A stretch of DNA of 64,000 nucleotides from Chionis minor (GCA_013398295.1 VZSF01003928.1:62001-126000), one strand, 5' to 3'. Positions 32,601 to 47,734 are shown, numbered from the stretch's first letter. Program-made: numbers and translations. Notes: generated by a model not told the origin, from the letters alone.

Positions 32601-34483
32601 CACAGGCGAAGAGGAAAGTGAAAGTTTAGCTGGGCACAGAAAGTTATCTCCTTACTTGTTGTCTTCTGTAAAGCTAAGACTGGCAAACACAGTCCCTCCT
32701 TCACCCCTAGCCCTATGATAGATCAGCTCTGGGGAATCCTGATGCAGTAACTTCAGATCATTGTCATCAGCTGCTTGCCTTGTCACTCAGCACAAGGTTA
32801 TTGCCCCAAAACCAGCAAAAGCAAACAGGAAGCTGTGCCTTTGTCTCACGTCTTCATTAATTAGCACAACCCGCTGAGGAAGGTGTAAGGACAGCTAACT
32901 TGCTTTGCTGTGAAAGGGGAAAGCTGCATTGCAGACGCACTGTCCTGTTCTGCTCACTGCTACAGTGGAGGCATCATCCAACAGTAATAAATGTCTAGGG
33001 GTGTGAACATTTTAAATGACTGTGGCCAGTCACTTTAGCTGAAGTGACTTGGGAATGAAAGCTTAGCAAATGTTCGTGCAGGCACATTTAAGGTTGGAAG
33101 CTCAGCTTGAGTCTGCAAAGAGCCTGCAACAACAGCTCAGAGCTGCTGACTTTCCCATTCATTTAGCTCTGATGCCAACATAAACCTCACACATCCCTCC
33201 TCTTAATTATCTCACTGGTTATCACAGCACATCAGAAAGGAAAGTGCACCTTTTACAGCAAAGATTTGTACCTATGTTTCCTAAAAGAGGGAAAAGGCAT
33301 AGAGTTGGCTGAGAGCAGCGAAAGCATAGGTTGGCTTCAAAATTACAAAACTTTGCAGGAGCCAGCTCTTAACGTTTGGGAAGCACCACCATGGCCAGTC
33401 ACTGTCTCTGAAAGCATCCTCAAGCATCCCCATGGGTATCTGTAACCACACCTGAGGCTAGCTGAGCCCACAACATGCAAAGTACAGGATGAAGCTTCAT
33501 GCTATGAGACGAGAGCCGTATGTAACTTGCTTACCCCAGAGCAGGAGTCTAATTAGAGCTCTTCCCAGGATCTAACGGAAAAATAGCCTCGAGTTCTCCC
33601 CCTGCCCATCCCATTTCTTTGCTGGTATTCTCCCAGCACAGCTCTGTCAGCAGAGATGTGTCGCGCTGCGGATCAGTGCCAAGTGCTGGCAACAGCACGT
33701 GACATTGCTGACACAGCAAAGTGGCCTCCTTCGGGAGAAGGTATCCACTGGTGCCTCTGCATGAGAAATGTATCTGCTCCCAAGACCGGGGAACAGAGAG
33801 CCAGGGTTAGGAAGCTGAAATTAAAACAGGTTGGCAAAGCTCTACTAAGACACTCACTCCTATTTTCTGTTTGCCGAGCCATAAAAAATACATTAACGGC
33901 CCAGCAGCTTTGTAAATGATTTATGGTCAAAAGAATAAATTTCTTCCTTCTCTCCTGGTTAAAAAAAAAGTGCAACATAGTGATAAACTGCTTAATAAGG
34001 GAAAACAACTAGGGGTTTAAATATGTTCAATGGTATATTGAGTGGGAAGGACAGAACCCATAAGGAATAAGATTAAAGCCCAGTAAGGAGAGCTGGCGCA
34101 GGGGAAGGCAGGACGAATAGGTGGGCAGGCTGACAGGACTTGTGTGTGGGTGGGGAGAGGCAGGAGTGCGGGGTGCAGCTGCATGGGAAAAGAGGTGGGG
34201 GTGGGGCAAGGAGAACCAGCTCATTAGTGGCTTAACACTTGAACACATCGAGAGATTAGCAGAATGCGTATCCCCCCACCTCCTGCCCCCATTACAGAAA
34301 AAAATGCCATTGAAACACAGACTACAAACTCACATCCGAGCACCTTTTTCATCTATGCTGACGCAACCATCATTAGGTCTAAGTCCAGTGCAAATAGCCC
34401 CAACCTACGGTCCAACTATGGTTCAACTACTTTTACCCAAAGCACCAAGAGCTATGTCCATCCTCCCCAAAAATGGGTGATGA
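29624..34483. other. Probable IGSF11 intron 1 / 5' region, part 2
   Basis: No gene recognised. Open frames at 31550-31927 and 31579-31917 overlap on opposite strands and lack family resemblance. Bases 30760-30815 faintly resemble the tail of a MIR-like repeat. Confidence 0.5.
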
Positions 34484-34767
34484 AGCGATAGGACAAGAGG
34501 AAATGGCCTCAAGTTGTGCCAGGGGAGGTTTAGATTGGATATTAGGAAAAACTTCTTTACCAAAAGGTTTATCAAGTGTTGGAACAGGCTGCCCAGGGAG
34601 GTGGTGGAATCTCCGTCCCTGGAGGTATTTAGAAGACGGGTGGACGTGGTGCTGAGGGACATGGTTTAGGGGTGGTTTTGGCATAAGTTTATGGTTGGAC
34701 TTGATGATCTTGAAGGTCTCTTCCAACCCAAGTGATTCTATGATTCTATGATTCTGTGCTTCTATGA
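34484..34767 (+). mobile_element. CR1 LINE 3' end
   Basis: A 5'-truncated CR1 copy in the plus orientation of about 285 bases. Diagnostic phrases in order: AGGACAAGAGGAAATGGCCT, TTAGATTGGATATTAGGAAA, GGAACAGGCTGCCCAGGGAG, GTGCTGAGGGACATGG, TTGGACTTGATGATCTTGAA, and the terminal tandem GATTCTATGATTCTATGATT. It keeps only the last few dozen codons of ORF2, interrupted, plus the 3' UTR. It is of a different subfamily from the copy at 10.5-11.2 kb, having the GTTTAGGGGTGG-type 3' end. Confidence 0.96.
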
Positions 34768-37604
34768 ACAGAAAAGGGACAGCACCTGCACTATTGGGCA
34801 CAGGCTGGGTGAGGATGCAGGGACACGTCCCTGCAGACACCACTGACATCCTCTGGGAGATCTCCAGGAACCTCAGGTGGCCATGTGAAACCCAGGCCTT
34901 GTTGGTGCTGCTGCATCTTCCAGAAATGATGAGGCAGGAAGATAACAGGAACACAATGCATCCACCCTCCCAGATGGGCTCCACCTATGCATGTAGGGGT
35001 GCACATATGACACAAAGCCACTGAGGCCATGTCAGGGCTTGCATCAGCAATGAGGGCTCCAAGGAGCTGGGACTTCCTATGTCAGAAAGCTTCCCTGCAA
35101 AGGGGAGACCAATGCCTGGGCCAGGCTGGACCAGACCTGGATCAGGCTGGGGAGGGGCTGAGGGTAGTCCCAGGAGGGAGAGGTTGGGGGAGAGGAATGA
35201 CGGGCTGTGGTAGCAGCGTGGGAGCTGGGATCAGGGTTAAGGAAGTGCAGGGGACCAAGAACAGTGGGGCTTGAGGGTAGGAAATGACTCCCCAAGAAAT
35301 GGCCCCACATCTCCAAGCAGGGGAGCTCTCCCAGTGCTTCCTAGGGCACCCACCTTACCTGCCTTCCCCTGTTACCAGCATATTCCAGCACCATCATCAC
35401 TCCATAGTTGGTTATGATGGGCCATGGAGTGTTATAATAGGCCGGTACCTCAACAAAGGTGCATCTAAGCCAAACAAAATAAAATTTAAAAAATTAAAAC
35501 AAAAGCAATCCCCAAAGAGATAGAACCTAGCCATTTCTTAGGAAAAGAGTTTTCATTTCTAGACTGATCCCATTTTCCTTGAAGTCAGGAAGGACTGTCA
35601 CCAGGATGCGTACAGATTCTTGAAGGATCTGGTCCAGCAACCCCCAATTTTTGGCTGAGACAATGCCAACAAGTTGACTATTTGCCTTCCACCCCCATTT
35701 TGTGTCTCGTGTATAAAACATTCTCATCCTATGGAGCACCCAGGCTTTGCAAATGAAAAGATGTTTGGCAGATGTTCTTCGGTGTTCACCGTGCCGTTGA
35801 GCTCCCCTAAAAAAATTTCCTGCTCTGTGACTTGTCTGTGAGCCACGCTTCACCCACGCTGCTACCTGCATGGCCAGCAGAGTGCCCACAGCTGCTCAGC
35901 CAGACACCGATGCCCGGGCTGATTTGGTATGTCCTAGCAATCCCACTAAAGGCAGTTAAATCACTGGAAATACACTTGATGTTTAAAAATTAAGCAGGTG
36001 TTTAAGTATCTTGCCAAATAGGGGCTTAAAGGTCTAATCACATTTGCATCCATTTTGATAACAAAACTCCTGTGGCCGGCTGGTATGAGAGAGAGCCTTT
36101 AAGTGAGAACAGGCACAGCAACAGGGAAACTTCCCTGTCTCATACATGATGCTGAAAGCAGGCCTGATAAAAGCGTAAAAGCATAATTTTCAGTCTCCAA
36201 AAGCAGTCAGATTGAAACTAGCTTTCATGGGGATGTTCATAGACATTAGATTTCCATATCTTAAGCTTTGTTAATCCCAAACTACTTTGGATTTAAAATT
36301 ATTAAAATTATTAAAAACAAACAAACAGAAAAGAAACAAAAAAGGCAGGCTCTTTTTCGTTTAAATTGAAAAGAAAGGAAAACCCAAATTTGTCTTCTGA
36401 TCTGGCAAATGTCAGGTCAGTAATTGAATGTTTCAGATTATGAGCTGAGCTGTCTGAAGGAGGCTGTAAAAGGACAATTTTCCACCGGGAAAAAAAGAGT
36501 TTTCATTAAAATCAAAATAGGTTGTAAGAATATCAACTTTGATGACATTTTCAGTGAGTGAAGACAAAATGAATTGCTTCAACTTTCCCATTTAATTATG
36601 GTAATATTGGCACACTTCAGTTCAATAAGGTAAAAACACTTTATTTCAATCCATTTAAACTTTTGCCATATATTTATACATTACATAAATTCTAACTTTG
36701 TATAATTTTATTCAGTACCTGTACAGTGTTATATGCACACACATACTTAATGCGCTATGGCCTTTCAACAACATGTGAACAATATCTTTTCCCAATGGAA
36801 ATTTCCCCTGATTTTTGTTCCACCCACTACAAAATCTGGAGTCTCACTATAATGTGAAATAAAACAGAGAGGACGCGGTAGACTTCCCTGGGAGACATGA
36901 CCAGTTTGTTACTAGCTTTAGCTACAGGCAACTCCAGCCCAATCTTCTCATGGGAGCACCCAGAGTTCAGGAGCTGTAGGTGTTTCCACATGAGGTTTGG
37001 GCCTGATGGTGCCCAAGTGGCCAGTGTCAGGCACACACACTTCCACACATGAGCCATAGCAACACATCTATTTAAGTGCTTTGCTGTCCTTTCCCTGAAT
37101 GAGACTCACTCCTTCCTCACCATCCTCAGGGAACGTGTCCTTCCCTACCTCCCTGCCCTGAAACCCAAAGCTTTGGTGCAAGTGCTGCTGACTATAAATC
37201 AATTCCCCGCTCTCCAGCCTTTTGTGCTAATCAGTCCCACATGGCATGGTGGAACCAGTACCAATAGATAAAATGCAAACAGATTAATGCAAATCTGCTC
37301 TCCGTCTGCTGCGTGCCCTTTTGACGTGCAGGTACATGCCAGCACAGGGCAGAAAGGGAAACATGTCCTAATGCTGGGAGGCCCTCCCTGCTCACAGCGT
37401 ACCCAGGATTGAGGCATCCACATCTCTAAGCATCCAAGCTAAGATCATTGAGCCTATTTTTTCACAAATGCTGGGCATACTCACCTCCAGTCAGTGCCAG
37501 CCCTCCTGCACGCTCTAGTTGAGTACTGAGCATCATGCTGAAAAAACTCAAGTGCAGAAATTTGCACTGGTAGCAAGTATGACACTGGGGCAATGCAGAG
37601 AGTT

Positions 37605-37745
37605 TACACTTTGCAGTGAGGAAAACCAAGAAGGAGAGAGGGTATAACTCACCTAAACACCACGCAGCAGGTCAATGGCGAGACAAGAATAGGACTTTGC
37701 CACCTAATTCACGGGCCTTGCTCTGCCACCACTGTGCCAAGTATT
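37605..37745 (+). repeat. MIR-like SINE relic
   Basis: The order GAGGAAAACCAAGAAGG, then TAACTCACCTAAACACCACG, then CAGGTCAATGGCGAGACAAG, then a tail of CCTTGCTCTGCCACCACTGT follows the MIR core plan (fraction counted as baseline, 'cached tract' of gene-poor SINE decay). It is strongly diverged, so identification is by pattern order only. Confidence 0.5.
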
Positions 37746-40700
37746 AGCACTGATTTCAAGTTAGCACACACATTTCTTATCAAGGAGAAAAAAAAATAAC
37801 CAAGAAGGCTCACTATGTTCAGCTCTGTTGGAGGCTAACATGATTTCAAGAGCAAATGCTTTCTACAAGAGGCCCTGCCCCAAAGTGCTCCAGGCTGGGA
37901 GGCAGCAGTACCACCCTCAAGGAAGTGTCAGATGCTCACAAAATGCTCCAAACCCCTTAAGGAGGTTTTAAAAAAAACATAGAGTGTCGTCATAACACAC
38001 TTGAAATGCAGGAAAGAGGCTTTGTGAATGCAGCAGCTGCTGTTATTGTACATGACAATGTGCCTCCCTCCTTATCACCTTCTTTTCTGATGCCAAGTCC
38101 TGAGAGTTAACCCTGGGTGACCAAGCCTCACAGTGATGTCTGATTTTATGCTTGCCCTCTTTTATTCCCTTCTACCGATGTCCTAAATTCCCTTTTATAA
38201 GAGCTGCTAACTTTTGCAAACATAAAGCTGCTACAGACTTCCCTTGTCTTTTAGAGTTAGAGTCTCAGGAAAACACTTTGCACATTTTCCCTCCATAACA
38301 GATGTAAGGAGCTGCTTATGCCCAAGCAGCAAAGTACACAACTGCTCCGAACTAAGAAAGATTTTTTTTTTACTGCACAGCTGGCTCAGTTTTTCACACA
38401 GATGTTGCCACTCCTGCCAAGTCTAACAGCACACAGAGCAGCATTAATATGAAAGAGCCCTATCGGACACTGGTTTAACAAGTTGAAAATTCCCCAAGCC
38501 CTGCCTGGATGCTGGGTTTTCCTTTTCTTTTTTTGCTTTAATGCACCCAGCAGAAAAAAAAGAGTAAAATAAAACAAAACCGTAAAAAGCCACTGAAGGA
38601 AGTAAATTCCCTTTTTGAAATTCAAAACACACATGTTAATCTTTAATGTTATACCCTGGATTAAAAATTAATTCAAAAATCTCACAGTTTGGAACACTTA
38701 CAAGTCCATTGCATTATTAAAATCTCAGATCAGTGCTACTTTTCATAAAGAAGTCTCTCCAAACTCCTTTCTCTTGAAGCCAAGAGGTAGCGGTGGTGCA
38801 AGCAGTGGTGCAAGGTCACAGATTGACTCAGCCTGTCCACTTGTGCCTTTTTGAAGGCAGATCCTATGCACACACATCAAAAACATCACTGGCCTCAACC
38901 TTCATCCAAGCGCCTTGGCAATGCTGGGGAGGACTCGCACCAAATTCCACAGATAAGCCCCAGTGTTGAGCTTGCTGGTGCCTGCAAACACTCCCTGTTT
39001 GATGAAGTGAGGTGGGACGCGCATCCCCAAAGAAAGAACTGTCTTGGCCTGGCATGACCCAGGCTGCCACAACTCACTGTGTCAGAGGCCCTTTTCCAGA
39101 GGACTCACCAAAATATTTTGCATCTTGGAATGAAGAATTGTTCCCAAACTGCCCTGTGCTGTCTTGCTGTAAAGTTTCTCATTTAGAAACACGGAGCATG
39201 AGGCTGAGCCCTCAGTTTTACTTACTTTTTTGTGCTTCCTTTTTATTTGCCTGGGGAGAGGGGACCGAGGGACCAGGCAGCATGTGCAGAGGTGTTGCGG
39301 TTTTTTACAAGTATTTTTGGAGCCATTTGCTCTCTTATGAGCTGCAGTCTTACAACAGTGCAGTTGGCTGAGCAGGAGGTTTCCATCTTCAGAGTCTGTG
39401 GTACCACGTCGTTTACCATAAGGGGTAAAACTTTGGTTTTAAGCATCAATGTTTTTAACAGACACCTCAGCACCCTTGCATTAGTGGTTACGGTCGCAAA
39501 GCCATCTCTCTCCTACCCCCTTTCCTGCACTGGCAGGCTCATTTCCTTCCAAATCCCCCACCTGAGACCATCCCCAGGAGGCTGCCCTCACCTGCAGCCA
39601 GCTGGGTCCACGCCAGATGAACCACCGTGCCAGCCGAGGTGAGCACTGCCCACGCACCTCCTGCGCGAGGAAGGTGCACAGGCAGCAAGCACAACTCTTG
39701 GAGGGGGTGTCCCCCTCGGGGAGGTGCCAATGCCTCTCTGACCCTCCAGATGCCATCGGAGGAGAGGACCTCTCATCTGCAATCAAGACTGCTGCCTGCC
39801 GTGCAAAAGGTACTGCGTGAGACCGAATACGCAGCGCTGCACCATGCAACGGGCATTCCTGATGTCACCGGACTCCAGGCGAAGGCGATGCAATCTGTCC
39901 CTAGCTTTAAAGCGGTATTTGTCTTCAGGGAAGAAAAGAAACAAAAAAAACCCAAACACACACAGAAGAGATTAAACATGTACAAATCGCACTTATCGCT
40001 CCCTTGTTTATCATAATTTTTCCTGCCATAATTGCTAATGGCAATAATAATAATCACTGCAGTAGAATCACGCTTTGGCTTCTTTCCCAGATTCTCCTCT
40101 TGTTCACCAGGCAATGAAGTCATCGTATCACCAAAACTTCACAGAGACCTGCTTTCGCAGGAGGGCCCCCACCGAGAAAGGTTTTGACAGCTTCCCATGG
40201 AAGCTGAGAAAACAGAAGTGGAGTGCAGCACAGCCTCAGGGACAGGGGTGTGATAGGCAGGAGGGAAAAATGTGGCAAATCTCCACTCTATTTGCCAAGA
40301 GTGGAAAGTAAGGAAAGCAACAATTATGAATGAACATGTAATCCAGGACAAAAAACGGTCCTGTTCGGGATGCAGATGTGTTCTCCCAGAAGGATCTGAG
40401 CACTCCTGGGACCCAGATGAGGCAAGAAGCAATAAGCCCTTGAGCAGAGCTAGACATGAACCTTCACCCTCCAAAGCCCAGCTTGGTAGTTCACCTCCAA
40501 GATCACCTCTCCTTCCATAAATTCAGTCGTCTAAACCCATGTGCCCATCAAGTCAGATTATAATTAAGACTCCGCAAGTATGGCAAAATATATTCATGAA
40601 CATCTGTTTGAATAATAAGCCTGAATTTGCTTCGACAGTATCCACCCAACCTGATTTCCTTGCCTTCTGCAAAAGCTCACACCAGCTCTCCCCTGTTCAA

Positions 40701-43700
40701 AGATGACAACATGAAGGAAAGGCTGCTGCACACGCTCACGTAAACATCAAGATGGTTCCAGCTAGTGGAGGAGGGAGCAGCCTCTGGTGCACAGACCTTT
40801 CAGAGGTTGCAGGCTACTTCTTGGACTCCATAAAAACCAGCTAAGATAAACAAGCCTAAAGTCAAAAGGCTAGAACTTCCTGCACCAAGACCTGGTCTAC
40901 CACTGAAAAATCTGTATGTGGGTTTGCATCCTTGGGCTCTGCAGTTTGGACTTGCTGGGAGAAGAGGTGTAGTCTTTTATGCTGAGGCCATACCTGCTCC
41001 TCTGCCTGCTTGCCCCCAGGGGAGCAGGTAAGCATCCATCCCACTGTCTCCCCTTCAGATCTGCCAGCATTACAGCTGCTATAATAGCTCTCCCACACAG
41101 CTCCAGCAAAAAGATCCTCGTTAGTTGGTAAAAGCAATTTTTTTTCTACTGTAGGTCACGTTGAGAGGACCAGGTTAAAGGGCAAGAATGCAGGTAGCCA
41201 TGCGGCAATGTGAACCAATGGTAACCTCTGGCAGGGGAAGGGGAGCAGGGACAGCATCTGACCTCTCCATCCATCCACCTCAGCAGCAGCCAGGGCAGTA
41301 CATCTGACTGCTGCCTCGCTCCCTGCCTCCATTTGCCTGGCTGTGAACTGGGGCAGTGTCCCCCTACGCCACCCGTGCTTTGTGCTGCTTGGGTGTGTGG
41401 TATCAAGGGAAGGCAGATAAACAAGCAGAGAGACCAATGGAAGGAGCACAAATCATACCTTGAGGTTTACACAGAGGTTGAAAATAATAAATACTCAAAG
41501 CAATAGATTGCAAGCTCAAATATGACCCTGGGAAAAACATTTCATGAAAAGCAGAGAGGAATAAACACAACTGTGTACACTCGATGGCCAGCCGGAGAGA
41601 GATCATGGAGTTAAATCAGCATGGTTTGAAACACACACCCCACAGAGACAGATGGAAAGGCTGCCCACTGGATGCCTCTGCAAGAGCCCCATATCTGCAC
41701 AGATATTTTGTCTGCCTCTAAGCAGGATCTGGAATGGCTAGAGAACCATACAGATGGACAAGAGTAGTCTCTGAGCAGGAGGAACCAAGAGTTTGAGGAA
41801 GACCAGCACTACACTGGATAAATCCTAGAACAACAGAAGCTCAGAAGGAATTGCCTTTTCAGGCTGCCACAGGGATGCTATTTATGTTCACAGTAAACAG
41901 GCCACGGGGAAGCTCCATTCAGCTCTAATGACAAGGTGGTATTGTGGGAGGCTGTGCTGTACTGAGACTGGCACAAGGCTGCTGCCCATCCAGGGATGAC
42001 TTTCATCAAAGGAACAGCTTTTTATAACTGCTTTCCCAGCTCTCATTACACTAGGACCTACTGATATGTATTTCTGCACTCATGTCACAAAATGTTAAAG
42101 TCTTTTCCAAGCTCTAGGAAGCAATACAGCAGCGGAGGAAAGCACTTCTGCTAGGCTGGAAGACAGCGTAGCTTCAGACAGCACATGCAGCAACAATCCA
42201 TAACCACAGAGGACAGATGAAGAAAATACAGCTACCTTTGGAAAGTGGAAGTCTAACAAATTAAGACAAGCTTCCATTAGTCTTTTGGCATGAACATCCC
42301 TAGCTCAAAGTAATTAAATGGGTTTGGTTCACACTTTTTCTTTCAGTTGATCAAAAAGGACTAGTGATGCTGCCTCCATGCCTCCATTACATCTAAAATG
42401 CTGACTAGCAGCTCAGCAGTTTCCTAGCAGAGAGAGAAGAGCTTTGGGCACCCACTCACCTACCCTCTTCCCTACAGTCCTGGCAGTGACTGTCACAAAT
42501 TTCCCCTCCCATGCCAGTATCACCCCCCACCAATAAGACCAAGACGACATAGTTCAAAGCAGTGTTGTGCCCTCCACTGCAACAGCATGACTGGCCATAG
42601 CCTTGGTAACCACAGGAAAGGGCTGAAGGGAAAAATCATGCCCCCGAGTTGAAGGGCATCACACAGATCCTCACGCCTCAGGACCTGCCCTCACTTTGCA
42701 GGCCATACCTCCAGCCCTGTGCCAGTGAGATGGCAAACATGGGGGTGTGGGATGGGGGGTGGCAACACGCACGCTCCCTGCCGTGACAGCACCTTCCTCC
42801 GCAGGGCGATGGAGTCGGGGTGCTCAGTGAAGCTGACAAGGCCATGCAGCACCGATTCGGCATTTTGCATCCTCCAAGAAGTGAAAAACAGGAGATGGCA
42901 GGGTGGTTTTCCCCCTGCTTTCTGGATGCTTGGGTTTCTGACAGATTTCTCTGCGAGGGGCTACCCAAAAGCTCCACGGAGCTGGAGTGTCAAACGTTAA
43001 CACTCAGCACTTAATTTGCGGTGCAAATCCTGTCAAACCCGATCTCGTCTCTTTGCCCCTCCGAGGCATCCCAGGCCGTCTCCACTCCTGCAGGGGGCTG
43101 AGGCTTTAAGGAATGACCAACTGTTAAAGCGAGCCTGCAAACCAGCAGGATGCACAGCGTATGCTCCAGCGCCGGGCATGCCCTCTCCCCTCTCCTCCTC
43201 TCCTCTGGCTCCACGTACGTACTCAGTGGCCAGTAGGGAATACATCCCAGGAGGCTTAATTAATGAACATATTTGAAAGCTCCAGGCATCATCGCGCTAG
43301 AAGAGAAGAGTAATAGAATTAGCATCTGAGCATGAGCCGTTTGGGTTAAGAGAGGAGAGAAAGGGGGCCAGAGGCACTAGCTGGCTGGCTGGGAGGCATC
43401 CCAAAAGCACAGGACCCTCTGCAGGGATCTGCCATACTCATCTGTACCAGATGCAGAGGTACCAGAGGGGAAGGAGCGTTCTATAAATGGGGCATCAGGC
43501 AGGATTAAGTGGGAACACATAAAACATGGCAGACGCTTCTTTCTGCTCCCTGGGATCACTGTGGAGGAAGGAAGGTAGGAAATGAGACAGAGATAGGGAG
43601 ATACATCAAAGGGACAGAAAAGAAACAGAAGAAAAATAGATAGAAAAATGCTAAAAGATAAATGCAGTATGTTTTTAATTTGCATGAGAAAAATAGTTCT

Positions 43701-44129
43701 CTTTTCCCCACCGATCATCTTTATTAGCAACAAAATTTGCAGCGAGATCTCAGACTAGCTATCTAGCTATGACAACAGCAAAGCTCTGAAACAAACTGCT
43801 CCGGGGAGGCTGTGAAAACTCCACCTCAGGCAGCTTTTAAAGGCAGGGTATAGGGCTGACTGAGACTTAACCAGGTACTTTGCCTGGGCAGCACACAAAC
43901 CAGGTCAGTGGTGCCTGAACTTTTTGCCTACTTTCCACTATCTGATTTTTGGAGAGCAGCTGCATGAAATCACTGAGTTTCTAAAATACCTACACAGTGC
44001 TCACCTCACTCTCCCCAGACCACAGTCCACATATCACTGCCCCAAGATCTTCTCAAGCTTCTGCAGCTCTACTTTTGTACATGCTTCAATTGCAGGGACA
44101 GGCTCCAGGTGATGTGAAGGATGCCCCAT

Positions 44130-44146
44130 AAAAAAAAAAAAAAAAA
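44130..44146 (+). repeat. A17 homopolymer
   Basis: Seventeen A residues preceded by GATGCCCCAT. No AATAAA lies within the usual distance upstream and no parent transcript was recognised, so there is no support for a retrocopy tail. Confidence 0.85.
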
Positions 44147-47100
44147 GGATGTGTAGGAAACCCACTTCGCTCCAGGGATCTACACCTTGCTCAGCAATAG
44201 TGCATGTGTTGTATTAGCCACACTGGGAGGGGCAATCTCCTGGGTGCTTCCAACCCCCCTTCTCAGTCCAACAATGCACTGTTCACCATCCACACAAACA
44301 TACAACACTGAGCCTGGAGATCAAGCACATCAGGCTTGAACTGTATTATTTTGGGTCTTGGCTATGAGCAAAGAAGCCAATGACAACACCCTGGGCAGGG
44401 GAGAAGTTTAGTGGCAAGCAACTCTTCCTTTATCCCTTTCTTCATGACACTCCAGGGAGAAGGCACATGGGAAAAGATGCCTCCTTGAACATCTTTCTCT
44501 GAATATCTGATGTAATCCAAATTCCAACCAGTAGCCCAGCTATGGGGCTAGATGAGCCTGAGGCAAGACCCAGCAAAGCTACTGCTATTAAGAAAACTGA
44601 AAAAGCAGAAGCTGATCTCAGGCAGAGAACAATCATGGCTAAGAAACCTCCTGCTGGGAGCACTGGAGCATGACAAGAGGTCTTAAATCTCCCTGCCTGG
44701 CACCATTCCCATCAAAATCCTTCTCACTTTTCAAGCCATCAGACCTGATAGGAGAAGATCACCTTCCCCCCCATGCAATAAGGAAAAGGAAGGGGAAAGT
44801 CTGTTTTTTCCAGGAGAGGAGGGTCAGCTCTGCTTGCTCAAGCTTGCCCAGTTACACAAAGGTCTGAGCAGCTGGGGGGTGATGCTCTCTCCAGCTGTGG
44901 CTCACGAGGCTGACACCAGCACAAAGCCCATCCACCAGCTCCTGGCCCAGCAGCTGCCAGAGTGGTGACTAGCTTCAGTGCTCAAGAAGAGGTCACCAGC
45001 TTATCTTACGGGGCTGATAACAAGGTACATTTCTACTTAATTCAATGTGTTTTCCTGCAAATTTTCTTTCCAAACTTCCATGCAAATAGCAGCACTTGTG
45101 GCTATTTCTGTTCCTGGGAAAGTGACTGCCTGGGATGAGGGAAACTATGAGAAAGGAACACAAGAAATAAAGTGATGAAGAGGAAAACTAGAAGAAAGGT
45201 AGATAAGTCTTCCAGCACCAAACTTAGATCAAAAAAGCAATAAAAAGTTTCCTTTCCTCCCTTGACTTCTTTCCAGTCCTCTTTTCCCTCCCTTTTCTTC
45301 TCAGTGAAAATTGAAAGCGGTCTCAGAAAAAATTAAAACCCACCTGTCCTACTTCTTCCTCCTACCCTGACCATTTTCCATAGAAAAAAATGAAATGAAG
45401 ACAAGAATGTAATGGAAGCTTCTGTGAAAAACAGTCTTTGATGAAAAAAGCTATTTTTCATCAACACATACAGCTGAAGGAGAAAGCTGGACCAGCTCCA
45501 CACAACAATTTGGAGATACAGGCTAGCCCCAAACCCACAAGTATTTGTCTTCAGCAAAAGGAAAATTCAGCCACAGTATGAGTCCATGTGTCTATACTAG
45601 GTTTAATCCAGCTAGCATGCTAAAACTGGCAGGGACGCCATGCTGGAAAGGACATTGTGTACTTTCTCTGACAGCAGCTCACAGCGAGAGCTGCGCTACT
45701 AGCTTCTCCCTCTGCTTCTCACTCATGCTGAACAGAATGGATGCAGCAATGCCATCACACTCTCCTTTACCCAGGCAGACAAAATCCCTGAACGCACAGA
45801 TTCACTGCTATGATATTGCCCAGAAGGTCTGAGAGCCCCAGCTCCTGTCCAGGAGCAATAGAGCAGTTTGTGTACGTGGGGCTGCTGTCAAAGGCACACA
45901 TCTCTGTGAGGCTTATTGGCTCTCTACCTCCCACTTGCTGAGAAGAGGCCAAGATGCTTCCTCCAAGATTTGTGGACTTGCTAACTCAGCATTTCTGCCT
46001 TGCTGGCACAATGTCTGGACATGGCCTTCTGGAAAGTCTCATGACCACTTGTTTGTTGCAGGGCCAATGCTCAAGACCAGGTCTTTTGAAGCCGTTACCC
46101 CACAGCATCAAGGCTTCACGCTAGGGTACAGGCCATGAGATCAGCGCTACAAATTGGTTAGACAATGGAGGCCTGTGAAGGACCTACAGGGCACAGCCAG
46201 CATGTACCTCTGCCCACCCAGGCAGCTTGGTCACAGTGCACCAGAGCGGCTGGGGGAATACTGGAGGCATGCCAAACAGAGATGGAGTGCACCAAGGTTA
46301 AAGGGGTCCACGTGTCCTCAAATAGCTGAGTGCATCTGCTGATGTGTATGCATTAAAAGGGGAACAGCACCGTTTCCTCTGGATCTTCCTCTAAAGCAGA
46401 TTGAGGAGAACCAGAGGTGGGTTCTCATTTCTTCTTCGGTGCAGTGGTCCAGCAGGAGCGAGCAGAGGAGGGGAGCTGGCACAAGAACACATCTTCTTGT
46501 GAAAGGGATGATGAACCAAGAACTCTCTGGCCAAAGCAGTCTGTTGTTCCCATTTGGGGCACGTACTCCCGCACCCTCAGGCAGCAGCCTTGTATTCCTT
46601 TCATGCCTCTTGCTCTCTCTCACACACACAAAAAATCCTCCTGTAAAAACATTTACCCACCTCACTTTCTTTCTTAGACAGCCTTTACTTCACCCATGAA
46701 AGCACAAAAAGAAGCTGAGTTCTGATATCGCACTGCATCCTCCTCTTTATCCCCACCCTTTCCTCAGCACAATTTTAAGAGTAATGACCTGAACCAACCC
46801 CAGCTTAAGACAATGGGTGTCTGTGTACTGACTTCAACAGAATTGGAATTAACATGGGATTGCAAAATCTCCAAAATTAATGCAACTGTAATGCTGTTAG
46901 AACAATGGCTCAAAGGTCAGGAGATCCCTAAAAGTAAAGGTTTCCCTTGAAATTAAGTAAGCCACACCACACATCCTGCATTGCCTATGATTATACCTTC
47001 ATACAGAGAATGAAACCAAGGGCTGCACATCTGAGAACAAAACCCAGGCATATACAACACTGTGCATGCAAAGCAAACATTAAGAGTAGATAGCTGTAGC

Positions 47101-47734
47101 TATCTACCTTTTTCTTTATCCCCTGGTTGGTACTGATATCTTGTTCACTGCGATGCTTTTTGTTCTCATGCTTTTCTTGAAAAATTAGTAAAACAAAAAT
47201 GTTAGAAGAAGACAGTGCATGTAGAACAAATACTCCTCTGACAACAGTTATTCTACAACAACAGAGATCAGAGAGCAGCAAACTCAATCTCAACCTCAGC
47301 ACCATGTAGCTACAGGACGCCACCTTTGAGCCTCCTTTCCAATTCATCAGGTGCCAGGCAGGAAAGCAACAAGATGTTGACGAATACGCCACTAACAGTG
47401 CCACAGAGCTTCTCTCCCCATACAGGAAACATCCTTGTGCGTATTATTATCCCAACGGCACAAAAGAGAAACTGGACTGCCTGGCTCCAGTTTTGATCAG
47501 AGCACCCACTAAATTGTGACTGCTGACAATTACGGATGCCCATCTTTAGACAAGAGATACTAGCCAGGAGACAAGTACCTGCAGTTCCTGCTGAAGGCAA
47601 CGAGGGCTGGGGGTTTGGAATAGTCTTTTCTCCAGTCACTGTGATAATACCATAAGAATGCCATGTCTCAGTGTGGCTTCACAGCTTCTCCTGCAACTTC
47701 AGTGGAAGTGGGGGGAGATGGATGGAGTTGGGGG

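Noticed and set aside
34433..34984. 183-codon minus-strand open frame, the longest in the window
   Set aside because: It runs antisense through a CR1 3' end and its flank; CR1 antisense often stays open by composition and the peptide has no domain.
44100..44146. A17 run as a retrocopy poly(A) tail
   Set aside because: No polyadenylation signal at proper distance and no recognisable transcript-derived sequence upstream.
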